Below, piece after piece: positions 44,674-53,064 of a stretch of 64,000 nt of DNA. The notes below the pieces were generated by a model. That model searched no databases and was not told the DNA's origin. It saw only the letters and a program-made list of their open reading frames with translations. This DNA is from Verrucomicrobiota bacterium (lineage in GTDB: Bacteria > Verrucomicrobiota > Verrucomicrobiia > Opitutales > Opitutaceae). The translations under genes were made by a program, and so were the position numbers. Location: positions 62,001-126,000 of the forward strand of contig JAEYWP010000004.1 of NCBI GenBank assembly GCA_023428905.1, given 5' to 3'. Position 1 is the stretch's first letter; every line of letters begins with the position of its first letter.

Positions 44674-46110
44674 ATGGCTCCCCCGTCTTCCGTCCCGGCC
44701 ACCCCAGCTCAGCCTTCCCCGGCTGGAAGCGCCCGTGAGGGTGCCGCGAGGTTCTCCGGCGCACGGCGCCGCTATGTCATGGTGGGGTGCGGCGCGCGCA
44801 GCCAGATGTACCAGGATGCCCTCCAGCGCACCTATCGCGATCGGGCGGAACTGGTCGGCCTGTGTGACGTGAATGCGGGTCGTCTCGCGCTGGCCCAGGC
44901 ACGCTCCATCGCCAACGGGGCGGCCGTCCCAGACGCCGCCCCACCCGACGGGCTCGAGGCACTGCTCGGGCGGGTGAATGCCCAGGTTGTGATTGTCCTG
45001 ACCCGCGACGCGGTGCACCACGACTTTATCATCCGGGCCATGAACGCGGGCTGTGATGTCATCACCGAAAAGCCGATGACCACCACCGCGGAAGCCTGTC
45101 TCCAGATCGCCGAGGCCCGGCGCAGGACCGGCCGGCGCTGCCGCGTCACCTTCAATTACCGGTACTCGCCGCCGCGGTCACAGGTGAAGGCGCTGCTGAT
45201 GGAGGGTGTGATCGGGGACGTCCTGTCCGTCGACTTCCACTGGCTGCTCAACACCATCCACGGCGCGGACTACTTCCGGCGCTGGCACTCGGACAAGGCC
45301 AACTCCGGCGGCCTGATGGTGCACAAGGCCACCCACCATTTTGACCTGATCAACTGGTGGCTTGGGGCGGTGCCCGTGGCCGTGTCGGGCTCCGGCAGCC
45401 GCCAGTTCTACACCCCGGAGATGGCGCGTCGGATGGGCCTGTCCGGCCCGCATGAGCGCTGCCACACCTGCCCGGAAGCACACCTCTGCAGTTTCCGGCT
45501 CGATCTCGCCGCCGTCCCGTCCCTGCGCGACCTCTATCTGGACCAGGAGGGCCACGACGGCTATTTCCGGGACCGCTGCGTCTGGCGCCCGGAAATCGGA
45601 ATCGAGGACACCATGAGCGTGCAGGTGAAATACGACACCGGCGCCTCGCTTTCGTATTCGCTGCAGGCGTACAACGCCTGGGAGGGATACACCATCGCCT
45701 TCAACGGCTCGCGCGGCCGGTTGGAGCATACGATGGAGGAGCAGGTGTACGTGAGCGGCCGCGACGAGATCCAGGGAGGGATGGAGGAGGAACGTGTCTC
45801 CATCCGGGTGATACCGCTGCGCGGGGCGGCCCGCGACATCCCGGTCTGGAAGGCGGAGGGAAGCCATGGCGGCGGCGATCCCGTCCTCCTTGACGATCTC
45901 TTCAGCGGCGAGAGCCGGCCCGACCCCTATGGACGGGTGGCCGACGACCGTGCCGGCGCCTATTCCGCGGCGGTGGGCATCGCCGCCAACCGCAGCTTTA
46001 TCACCGGCGCAACCGTCCCGATCTCGGGGCTGATTCCCGGCATCGAGCGTCCCGACTATCCGCCGATGCCGACCAGGGCAGACCCGGTACCGATGCCACC
46101 GCCGATGTAG
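44674..46110 (+). CDS. Gfo/Idh/MocA-family oxidoreductase
   Basis: A 478-residue NAD(P)-dependent dehydrogenase of the sugar/inositol family. The Rossmann fold opens with YVMVGCGARSQMY (about 34-46), then VIVLTRDAVHHDFI, the conserved EKPM (Glu-Lys-Pro) near 129 and FNYRYSPPRSQVKALL. The C-terminal alpha/beta domain contains HKATHHFDLINWWLG with the catalytic His region and a Cys cluster CHTCPEAHLC of unknown purpose. I took the ATG at 44674; a TTG at 44635 is in frame. The substrate is not predictable. It is divergent from the VIT/VWA gene and ends at TAG inside a sequence resembling the TGTAGGCGGG repeat. Confidence 0.9.
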   Translation: MAPPSSVPATPAQPSPAGSAREGAARFSGARRRYVMVGCGARSQMYQDALQRTYRDRAELVGLCDVNAGRLALAQARSIANGAAVPDAAPPDGLEALLGRVNAQVVIVLTRDAVHHDFIIRAMNAGCDVITEKPMTTTAEACLQIAEARRRTGRRCRVTFNYRYSPPRSQVKALLMEGVIGDVLSVDFHWLLNTIHGADYFRRWHSDKANSGGLMVHKATHHFDLINWWLGAVPVAVSGSGSRQFYTPEMARRMGLSGPHERCHTCPEAHLCSFRLDLAAVPSLRDLYLDQEGHDGYFRDRCVWRPEIGIEDTMSVQVKYDTGASLSYSLQAYNAWEGYTIAFNGSRGRLEHTMEEQVYVSGRDEIQGGMEEERVSIRVIPLRGAARDIPVWKAEGSHGGGDPVLLDDLFSGESRPDPYGRVADDRAGAYSAAVGIAANRSFITGATVPISGLIPGIERPDYPPMPTRADPVPMPPPM

Positions 46111-46114
46111 GCGG

Positions 46115-46158
46115 GATTCTTCATTCGGGATGGAAGCACAAATCCCGAATCACGAATG
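46115..46158. repeat. Imperfect inverted repeat between convergent genes
   Basis: The 17-base arms at 46115-46131 and 46142-46158 share 14 complementary positions around the core CGGGAT/ATCCCG with a short spacer. The element follows immediately on the half-site TGTAGGCGGG (46106-46115). It could act as a bidirectional terminator, but lacks a long T-run. Confidence 0.45.
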
Positions 46159-46172
46159 CGACCGCTCCGCGT

Positions 46173-47171
46173 TCACTCCCCCAGCTTCCGGCCGGTCACC
46201 AGGTGGTTCTGCACGTAGTCACGCACCGCCTCGACGAGAGGGGTGACCTGGCGCTGGTACCCGGTCTCGCGCAACTTGGAGATGTCGGCCTTGGTGTAAT
46301 ACTGGTACTTGCCGCGCAGCACCTCGGGCATGTCGATAAAATCTATCTGAGGCGTGCGGCCCAGGGCGCTGAAGATGCCGCCGGCGAGGGTCAACCAGGT
46401 GTTCGCCTCGCCTGAACCGAGGTTGTAGAGCCCGCCCGCGCTGGTTGCCGACTCCGCGAAATGGAGGGTCATTTCGACCGCATCCTTTACGTAGAGAAAA
46501 TCGCGCATCTGTTCGCCGTCCCGGAAGTCGGGCCGATGGCTGCGGAACAGTTGGACCCGGCCGGTGGCGAGGATCTGCTGGTAGGCCTTGTTGACCAGGC
46601 TGCGCATCTCGCCCTTGTGATCTTCGTTCGGACCGAAAACGTTGAAATACTTCACGCCAACGATGCGCTTCAGCAGCCCGGTCCTCTGGGCATACAGATC
46701 GAACATCTGCTTCGAATACCCGTACATGTTGAGGGGACGGAGCCGGTGCAGTTCCTCCAGCCTGTCGTCCATGCCGGTCGCGCCGTCGCCATAGGTCGCC
46801 GCCGAAGACGCGTAGATAAAACGCGAGTCGCGGCTGACCGCCCACTGGGCCAGTTCGCGGGTGTAGGCAAAGTTGTTGTCCGCCAGGTACGAGGCATCGC
46901 GTTCCGTGGTGGCGGAGCAGGCGCCGAGATGGAAAACGGCCGAGAAGCGGCCAAAGGCGGAGGGATTGGCCTGGAGCGCAGCGCGGAAGGATCCCGCCTC
47001 GACGTAGTCGGCATAACGCAGCGGGACCAGGTTCTTCCACTTCTCATCCTGTCCCAGAATGTCGGATACAATGATATCGCTGACGCCCCGCTGGTTGAGG
47101 GCCCAGATCAGGGCGCTGCCGATGAAGCCGGCGCCACCGGTGACGAGGATGCGGCCGTTGAGGGGGGACAT
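46173..47171 (-). CDS. hldD: ADP-L-glycero-D-manno-heptose 6-epimerase
   Basis: A 332-residue short-chain dehydrogenase-type epimerase of LPS heptose synthesis. It has VTGGAGFIGSALIW at the N-terminus, HLGACSATTERD, YASSAATYGDG, the catalytic YGYSKQMFD (YxxxK) and FNVFGPNEDHKGEMRS, all specific for HldD/RfaD. It implies a heptose-containing LPS and hence a Gram-negative envelope. I chose the ATG at 47171, just after the proC stop four bases away, so the two are in one transcript. Confidence 0.93.
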   Translation of the reverse strand: MSPLNGRILVTGGAGFIGSALIWALNQRGVSDIIVSDILGQDEKWKNLVPLRYADYVEAGSFRAALQANPSAFGRFSAVFHLGACSATTERDASYLADNNFAYTRELAQWAVSRDSRFIYASSAATYGDGATGMDDRLEELHRLRPLNMYGYSKQMFDLYAQRTGLLKRIVGVKYFNVFGPNEDHKGEMRSLVNKAYQQILATGRVQLFRSHRPDFRDGEQMRDFLYVKDAVEMTLHFAESATSAGGLYNLGSGEANTWLTLAGGIFSALGRTPQIDFIDMPEVLRGKYQYYTKADISKLRETGYQRQVTPLVEAVRDYVQNHLVTGRKLGE

Positions 47172-47175
47172 GGGG

Positions 47176-47982
47176 TCAGGTGTCGCGGGAGAGTTCCTCG
47201 GACCGCGCCTTCGCGGCAAGGACCGCCTCCTGGACGATGGCGCGAAGGTGGTGGGCCTCGAAGCGGCGCAGGGCGGCGAAGGTGGTGCCGTTGGGGGAGG
47301 TGACCTGATTGCGGAGCGTCTCGGGTTCGGTCCCGGTTTCGACCATCAGGCGCGCGGCCCCGAGAATGGTCTCGAGCGTGAGCATCTGGGCGGTGGCGCG
47401 GTCGAGCCCCGCGGCGACGCCGGCCTCCCGCATCGCCGCCGCAAACTCGAAGACGTAGGCCGGACCACACCCGCTGATGGCCATCAAGGCGTCGATCTGG
47501 GACTCCGGGAGCTCGACCTCGCGGCCGATTGCCCCGAGCAGGCCCAGCAGGCGCGAGCGATCCTCGGTTTCGAGCGGGCGCGCCGAGCACCAACCGGTGA
47601 CCCCGGCGCCGATCGCGCTGGGGGTGTTGGGCATGGTCCGCACCAGGTTGCGTGCATGCGGGAAGGTCCGGCCGAGCTGGCCCAGCGTCTTGGCCGCAAG
47701 CACGGAGATGACGAGTTTTCCGCGGGTGAGTTCGGCCAGCCGAGGGTCCGCACTGGCGAGATGCTGGGGCTTGAAGGCCACCACGACGATGTCGGCGGCC
47801 GCGAGCAGGTCCTCCAGCGACGTTGCCAAGCGGATACCCGTCCGCGCACTCAGGGCGGTGGCCGATGTGCCGGAACCGCTCAGGCAGGCGATCTGCTCGG
47901 CGCCGGTGGTTTTGCGGGCGAGCAGGCCGTCGACGATGGCGGATGCCATCCGGCCCGCCCCGATGAAGGCGAGGGTACCCAT
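47176..47982 (-). CDS. proC: Pyrroline-5-carboxylate reductase
   Basis: A 268-residue enzyme that reduces pyrroline-5-carboxylate to proline, the last step of synthesis. N-terminal Rossmann motif TLAFIGAGRMASAIVDGLL, then VVAFKPQHLA, RTMPNTPSAIGAG, and the C-terminal signature DALMAISGCGPAYVFEF and QVTSPNGTTFAALRRFE. It sits between the receiver-kinase gene and hldD on the minus strand. proA and proB are at separate loci in the window. Confidence 0.96.
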   Translation of the reverse strand: MGTLAFIGAGRMASAIVDGLLARKTTGAEQIACLSGSGTSATALSARTGIRLATSLEDLLAAADIVVVAFKPQHLASADPRLAELTRGKLVISVLAAKTLGQLGRTFPHARNLVRTMPNTPSAIGAGVTGWCSARPLETEDRSRLLGLLGAIGREVELPESQIDALMAISGCGPAYVFEFAAAMREAGVAAGLDRATAQMLTLETILGAARLMVETGTEPETLRNQVTSPNGTTFAALRRFEAHHLRAIVQEAVLAAKARSEELSRDT

Positions 47983-47988
47983 GTGAGT

Positions 47989-49131
47989 CTAGAGATCGGA
48001 GTCGTCTTCGCGTGCACGGCGCTTGGTCTCCACCGGGTGCACCAGCACCGCGACCGTACCGCCGCCGATGCGGTCTGCCATCGTCACCTCGCCGCCCATG
48101 TTGCGCAGGGCGTGGCGCGCCACCGTCAGGCCCATACCTACGCCCACCGTCTGCTTCGAACTGATGAACGGTTCGAACATATGGTCGCGGATGCTCGGAT
48201 CGATCCCGAGACCCTGGTCCTCCACCCGGATTTCCACTGCGGGCGGCCCGCCGCCGGGGAGGTCGACCCTGCGGGTGCGCACGGTGATGGCCCGGCGCTC
48301 GGGCGCACGGCTGCCGTAGGATTCCCAGGCGTTGATCAAAACCTTTGTCAGCACGTCCTCGAACACCTCGATGTGGGTCTCGATCTGCAGGTCGCCGAGC
48401 GGGTTCTCGATCGTGACCGGCTGTGTGATCTTGAACTCCGCCTGGTAACGCTCGACCGCACCTCGCAGCAGCGCGTCGAGGCTGTGCCGCATCACGGGTA
48501 GCCGCGATTTCACCACCAGGGAGGTCAACTGCTTGATGATATTGACGATGCGCTGCACCGCATTCTCCACGCTCTCGGCGTTGCGCCGCACGAGTTCGGG
48601 TTTGGTGTGGTGGGTCTTGATCAGGTCCAGGTAACCAAGGACCACTCCCAGCAGGTTGTTGAGATTGTGGGCGATGCCCTGTGTCACCGCACCGATGGTG
48701 GCAGCGCGACGGGCCTCGTGAAGGCGACGCTGCAGGTCGACCATTTCCCGGTTGATGGCGACAAAACGCAGCTGTGTCTGCACCCGCGCAAGGGTCTCAT
48801 CGAGGTCGATCGGCTTGGTGATGTAATCCACCGCCCCGACCGCCAGGCCCTCGAGTTTGCTCTCCTTCGAGCTTCGGGCAGTGATGAAGATCACCGGGAT
48901 GGAACGAGTCTCCTCGCGTTCCTGCAGCCGCTGGCAGACGTCGATCCCGTCCATGTCCGGCATCATCACATCGAGTAGAATCAGGTCAGGCTTCTCCCGC
49001 TCTACAATCTCCAGCGCCTCCTGGCCGGTGAACGCCGCCTGCACGCGGATGCCCTCCCGCTCGAGCTTTCGCTTGAGCAGCTGGACGTTAACCGGCTGGT
49101 CGTCGACGACCAGAATGGTGGGGGAGGACAT
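47989..49131 (-). CDS. Receiver domain fused to histidine kinase
   Basis: A 380-residue soluble protein with an N-terminal receiver domain (1-120, DDQ at 10-12, Asp54 in LLDVMMPDMDG, Lys near 107), a helical linker, a kinase dimerisation helix with AHNLNNLLG (His155), and HATPase_c (about 230-370: LINAWESYG-like, EDQGLGIDPS, GVGMGLTV). There is no membrane segment. Proteins with this order are typically driven by another kinase and in turn phosphorylate a downstream regulator. It is 6 bases upstream of proC but functionally unrelated; an inverted-repeat element lies just before its start. Confidence 0.9.
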   Translation of the reverse strand: MSSPTILVVDDQPVNVQLLKRKLEREGIRVQAAFTGQEALEIVEREKPDLILLDVMMPDMDGIDVCQRLQEREETRSIPVIFITARSSKESKLEGLAVGAVDYITKPIDLDETLARVQTQLRFVAINREMVDLQRRLHEARRAATIGAVTQGIAHNLNNLLGVVLGYLDLIKTHHTKPELVRRNAESVENAVQRIVNIIKQLTSLVVKSRLPVMRHSLDALLRGAVERYQAEFKITQPVTIENPLGDLQIETHIEVFEDVLTKVLINAWESYGSRAPERRAITVRTRRVDLPGGGPPAVEIRVEDQGLGIDPSIRDHMFEPFISSKQTVGVGMGLTVARHALRNMGGEVTMADRIGGGTVAVLVHPVETKRRAREDDSDL

Positions 49132-49140
49132 GGGGGTATC

Positions 49141-49280
49141 TATGATTTAGGATTTATGATTTGGTCGGAGGGGGTGCCGCGGGAGCGAATACATCACCTT
49201 CCGGAACCGCGGCAGGGGGCTCGCAAGAGGGACGGTACGTCCGTTCCCCAATCATAAATCATTGGTCATCAATCATAAAT
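49141..49280. repeat. AT-rich inverted repeat, arms flanking a GC-rich spacer (folD side)
   Basis: Left arm 49141-49164 contains GATTTATGATTTGG; right arm 49249-49280 contains CCAATCATAAATC and a second AATCATAAAT. The arms are complementary across about 85 GC-rich bases. The folD stop codon lies in the right arm. A related element lies at 60777-60870. Confidence 0.65.
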
Positions 49281-50145
49281 TGTTCTGCCTGTTCGCCTTG
49301 ACGGTGTTCTTCATCAGCATCGCCACGGTCATGGGGCCGACGCCGCCGGGGACCGGGGTGATCTGGCTGCACTTGGGGGCGACGGAGGCGAAATGCACGT
49401 CGCCGACGAGTTTGTATCCGGATTTCTTTGACGCATCAGGCACTCGGTTGATGCCGACGTCGATCACCACCGCGCCTGGCTTGATCATCTCGGCGGTGAC
49501 GAACTCGGGCTTGCCGATCGCCGCGATCAGGACGTCCGCCTGCTGCACGAGGGCGGCGAGGTTGGCGGTCTGGGAGTGACAGATCGTGACGGTGCCGTTC
49601 GCGCCCGCCTTCTTTTGGAGCGCGAGCAGGGCGACGGGTTTGCCGACGATCAGGCTTCGTCCGAGGACCACGACGTGCTTGCCCTTCAGGTCCACCTGGC
49701 TGCGGGAGAGCAGCTCCATGATGCCGGCGGGGGTGCAGGAGACAAACCCCGTTTCATCCTCCTGGGCGACCTTGCCCAGGTTGAGGGTGTTGAAGCCGTC
49801 CACATCCTTTTCGGGTGCGACGCGGCGAAAGACCGCCACCTCGTTGATGTGTTTGGGAAGCGGCGACTGGACGAGGATGCCGTCCACCGTCGGATCGTCG
49901 TTCAAACCGTCGATCAGGGCAAAAAGCTCGTCCTGCGTGATCGACTCCGGCGGGAGTATCACCCGGCTGGTGACGCCGATCTCCGCGGAGGTCTTTTCCT
50001 TCTTCGCCACGTACGAGACGGAGGCGGGGTCATTGCCGACCCGCACCAGCGCGATGCACGGCTTGCGCCCGGGGAGCGCTGCCACCTCGGTCTTCAGTTC
50101 GGCGATGATGTCGGCCGCGATCCGGTTTCCGTCGATCAGGGTCAT
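49273..50145 (-). CDS. folD: Methylenetetrahydrofolate dehydrogenase/cyclohydrolase
   Basis: A 290-residue bifunctional folate enzyme interconverting 5,10-methylene-, methenyl- and 10-formyl-tetrahydrofolate. Signatures are VGNDPASVSYVAKKEKTSAEIGV with the catalytic Lys, GILVQSPLPKHIN, KDVDGFN, CTPAGIMELL, VVLGRSLIVGKPVALLL-like and PVPGGVGPMTVAMLMKNT. The ATG at 50145 starts the family's N-terminus; the frame is open further upstream only by chance. Its last codons AAC AAT TTA TGA come from a repeat element, so the natural C-terminus may have been altered. Confidence 0.96.
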   Translation of the reverse strand: MTLIDGNRIAADIIAELKTEVAALPGRKPCIALVRVGNDPASVSYVAKKEKTSAEIGVTSRVILPPESITQDELFALIDGLNDDPTVDGILVQSPLPKHINEVAVFRRVAPEKDVDGFNTLNLGKVAQEDETGFVSCTPAGIMELLSRSQVDLKGKHVVVLGRSLIVGKPVALLALQKKAGANGTVTICHSQTANLAALVQQADVLIAAIGKPEFVTAEMIKPGAVVIDVGINRVPDASKKSGYKLVGDVHFASVAPKCSQITPVPGGVGPMTVAMLMKNTVKANRQNNL

Positions 50146-50150
50146 GGAAC

Positions 50151-50996
50151 TCACTTCAGCTGCAGGCTCTCCACCTCGATCACGATGTCCTTGGTCCCGG
50201 CCACGCCCTTGGCGGTGCCGTACACCGCCACCGTGCGGTCGACGTATTTGTCGATCTGCTCGGTTTGGAGCAGGCGGCTGACGTCGAGATAGGCGTAGCG
50301 TTCGCCCGCGCTGTCGTTCAGTTGAAAATCGTAAGGGCGCCGCGGACGCAGCACGCTGCGGGTGGAGACAAATTTGCCCTGGAAAAGGCGGGGCAGCGAG
50401 GCAGAGCCTCCATCGCCGAGGCTGACTGGGCGTCCTTGCGCCCCCGCGGCGGCCGCAGCGGCGGCCGGAGCCGGAGAGAACGGTTGGGTAGCCGCGGGGC
50501 GGTTGGCCGGGGCAGCTGGGGTGGAAGCGTTGGACGGCAGGGCGGCGGGTGTCGTCGAGCGCGCCGCCGCTGCTGCCGGGGCGGCGCCGGACCAACCTTG
50601 GATGTAACCGACGATCCGCTTGGTCACCTTCACCTCGGTCCAACGGCCATGATAGCCCGTGATTTCAACCTGATCGCCGGGCTCCATCGTGGCGACAGAG
50701 GGGCCGCCCGCTTTCGGCGCGGCGTAAAACACCGCGCCCGGCCGCACATCGAGGTTCTTCTGCAGATCCTTGTTTTGGATGTAGGCGGTGTGAGGGCCGT
50801 CGACCTGGACCGCCGACCAGCCCGCTGCGAGCGGCAACGCTGTGCCGACCGCCGCCTTGGGCTCGGTCCCTGCAGGCAGCGTAGTCAGGGTGGGCGAACT
50901 CGCGTCGGGGCGTACGTGGACCGCGGTGGACGTGGTCAGCGGTGCCGCCGCGAGGCTCGTGGCGGCGAAAAGGGCGAGGAGCAGGTTAATCTTCAT
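50151..50996 (-). CDS. Secreted SH3-like domain protein
   Basis: A 281-residue exported protein (signal peptide about 1-17). Two SH3b-like regions follow: one near 24-75 (TTSTAVHVRPDASSPTLTTLPAGTEPKA) and one near 80-135 (LDVRPGAVFYAAPKAGGPSVATMEPGDQVEITGYHGRWTEVK). A Pro/Ala-rich linker spans about 140-200, and a beta-rich C-terminal domain (RPYDFQLNDSAGERYAYLDVSRLL) completes it. The protein probably binds cell-wall or extracellular material. It overlaps the pseudouridine synthase gene by 11 bases and lies 5 bases before folD. Confidence 0.8.
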   Translation of the reverse strand: MKINLLLALFAATSLAAAPLTTSTAVHVRPDASSPTLTTLPAGTEPKAAVGTALPLAAGWSAVQVDGPHTAYIQNKDLQKNLDVRPGAVFYAAPKAGGPSVATMEPGDQVEITGYHGRWTEVKVTKRIVGYIQGWSGAAPAAAAARSTTPAALPSNASTPAAPANRPAATQPFSPAPAAAAAAAGAQGRPVSLGDGGSASLPRLFQGKFVSTRSVLRPRRPYDFQLNDSAGERYAYLDVSRLLQTEQIDKYVDRTVAVYGTAKGVAGTKDIVIEVESLQLK

Positions 50997-51774
50997 GAAG
51001 GGTCTCGGGTTCGCTTTGTTTGCGCGCCGGGGGACGGGGCGTTTTGAAGAGCGCTTGGACTTCTTTGTTAGAAAGCGGTTTGACCGCCCGCAAAGGAATT
51101 CCTCGGAGCTGGAAGGCGCCGATCTGGTAGCGCTTCAGGCGTTTTACGTCGTAGCCCAGCATCGTGAAGAGTTGCCGAATCTCCCGTTTTTTTCCGTGGT
51201 GCATCTGCACGTCGATCTCGGTCGACGCCTTGCTTGCGTTCGGGGCGATCAGCGTGGCTTTCTCCACCTTCAACCGCTCCCCCTCCACCACGATGCCCTT
51301 GATCAACAGGGCTCGTTTAGCGGCGGGGAAGGGCTGCTTGAGCGAGACGTGGTAGCGTTTCACCACCACATTGCTCGGGTGCATCAGGCGATGGGCAAGG
51401 TCGCCGTCGGTCGTCAGGATGACGAGGCCCTCGCTCTCCTTGTCCAGACGGCCGGCACAGAAGAAGCGAAGCTTGGCAAAGTCGCCGGGCAGAACGGTGA
51501 AAATCGTCTCCGCGTGGTGGGGATCGTCGTTGGAACAAACGAGGCCACGGGGCTTGTGCATCGCCAGGGTGACCTTCGGCTGGGCGACTGGGCGCACGGA
51601 CTTGCCGCTGACCGTCACCTTGTCCACGCCCGGTGTCACCTTCTGTCCCGGGGTGGCTTTTACTCCGTTCACCCACACTTCACCCTGGGCGATGAGGCCT
51701 TCCGCTGTCCGCCGCGAGCACACCCCCGCGTCGGCGATGTACTTTTGGACGCGGATCGGTTCAGGGGAGCTCAT
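50986..51774 (-). CDS. RsuA/RluB-family 23S/16S rRNA pseudouridine synthase
   Basis: A 262-residue enzyme. An N-terminal S4 RNA-binding domain (IRVQKYIADAGVCSRRTAEGLIAQGEVWVNGV) is followed by the synthase core with the catalytic Asp in GRLDKESEGLVILTTDGDL and KKREIRQLFTMLGYDVKRLKR. It modifies one uridine of rRNA; RluB (23S U2605) is the closest pattern, but RsuA or RluF cannot be excluded. The C-terminus is basic. Its stop overlaps the SH3 gene start. Confidence 0.9.
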   Translation of the reverse strand: MSSPEPIRVQKYIADAGVCSRRTAEGLIAQGEVWVNGVKATPGQKVTPGVDKVTVSGKSVRPVAQPKVTLAMHKPRGLVCSNDDPHHAETIFTVLPGDFAKLRFFCAGRLDKESEGLVILTTDGDLAHRLMHPSNVVVKRYHVSLKQPFPAAKRALLIKGIVVEGERLKVEKATLIAPNASKASTEIDVQMHHGKKREIRQLFTMLGYDVKRLKRYQIGAFQLRGIPLRAVKPLSNKEVQALFKTPRPPARKQSEPETLHED

Positions 51775-51876
51775 GGCCGAGCAATTGGCGTTAATTCGTC
51801 CGGCGAATCAAGCCCGGTCGCGGTATGAAAGTAAGGCTTGCTCGTGCCTGCCGCGTTCCCCAGAACCCATGCGTTT

Positions 51877-53052
51877 ATGTCCGCTTCTGGCGCCCCTTCT
51901 GAAACCCTTTCCGCCTTCAACAAGGACAATCCGTTCCCGGCCGTCATCACCGAGAACCGCCTTCTCAGCCAGCCCGGATCCGCGAAGGAGACCCGCCACT
52001 TTGCCGTGCGGATTGCCGGCAGCGGCCTCAGCTACAAGGCCGGCGACTCGCTCGGGGTGTATCCAACGAATCGATCGTCTGAGGTGGACGAGATTCTCCG
52101 GCGGCTGGGTGCCAGCGGAAGTGAACCGGTGCTGCTGCCCAAAGCGACTACGGCGATCAGCCTGCGGGAGGCCCTGACGTCGAAACTGGCCCTGGCCGGC
52201 CCCACCTCGAAGATTCTGAATACGCTCCTGGCCAAGGCCGCCGATCCGGCCGAGAAGGAGCGCCTCGCCGCCCTGCTCGCCCCCGAGTCGAAGGAAAAGC
52301 TGATGGCCTACCTGGAAGAGCGCGAGTTCGTCGACCTGCTCGAGGAGTACCCCAGTGCCCGCCTGAGCCCGCAGGAATTTGTCGATCACCTGCGCAAGCT
52401 GATGCCGCGCCTGTATTCGATCGCGTCGTCGCCCAAGGTTTTCCCGGACGAGATTCACCTGACCGTCGCGATCGTCCGGTATCGCTCCAACCTGCGCGAG
52501 CGGGTGGGGGTCTGCTCGACCTTCCTGTCCGATCGGCTCGAGGTGGGACGGACACCCGCGCCGGTGTTTGTCTCACACTCGCATTTTGGCCCGCCGGAAG
52601 ACACGTCGAAGGACGTCATCATGGTGGGGCCCGGCACAGGCATCGCCCCCTTCCGCGCCTTCCTGCAGGACCGGGTCGCCAGCCGCGCCGCCGGCCGCAA
52701 CTGGGTGTTCTTCGGCGACCAGAAACGCGCCACCGATTTCCTCTACGAGGAGGAATGGACCAAATACCAGGCCGACGGCCACCTCGCCCGCCTCGATCTC
52801 GCCTGGTCGCGCGACCAGGCCCAGAAGGTGTACGTTCAGGACCGGATGCGCGAGAACGCGGCCGAGCTGTGGGCTTGGATCAAGTCGGGCGCGTATTTCT
52901 TCGTCTGCGGTGATGCCAAGCGCATGGCCAAGGACGTTGACGTTGCCCTCCACGAGATTGTCGCCCAGCAGGGCGGCATGGAGGCGGCGGCCGCCGTCGA
53001 ATACGTGAAGACGATGAAGAAGGAAAAGCGCTATCAGCGCGACGTGTATTGA
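51877..53052 (+). CDS. CysJ-like FAD/NADPH reductase lacking the flavodoxin domain
   Basis: A 391-residue diflavin-reductase-type protein: FAD-binding connecting domain about 20-230 (GDSLGVYPTNR, RLYSIASSP, RVGVCSTFL) and NADPH-binding domain about 235-391 (VGPGTGIAPFRAFLQDR, FFGDQKRATDFLY, FVCGDAKRMAKDV, ending YQRDVY). The N-terminal flavodoxin module of CysJ is absent, so a separate electron carrier is needed. It is 12 bases upstream of fabG and probably shares its transcript. Annotation as sulfite reductase alpha subunit is plausible; electron acceptor unknown. I chose the ATG at 51877. Confidence 0.88.
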   Translation: MSASGAPSETLSAFNKDNPFPAVITENRLLSQPGSAKETRHFAVRIAGSGLSYKAGDSLGVYPTNRSSEVDEILRRLGASGSEPVLLPKATTAISLREALTSKLALAGPTSKILNTLLAKAADPAEKERLAALLAPESKEKLMAYLEEREFVDLLEEYPSARLSPQEFVDHLRKLMPRLYSIASSPKVFPDEIHLTVAIVRYRSNLRERVGVCSTFLSDRLEVGRTPAPVFVSHSHFGPPEDTSKDVIMVGPGTGIAPFRAFLQDRVASRAAGRNWVFFGDQKRATDFLYEEEWTKYQADGHLARLDLAWSRDQAQKVYVQDRMRENAAELWAWIKSGAYFFVCGDAKRMAKDVDVALHEIVAQQGGMEAAAAVEYVKTMKKEKRYQRDVY

Positions 53053-53064
53053 CCGCCCCTTTTT

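Noticed and set aside
44518..45021. N-terminal extension of the VIT/VWA frame to 45021
   Set aside because: It overlaps the divergent oxidoreductase start and lacks any family similarity; the signal peptide begins at 44517.
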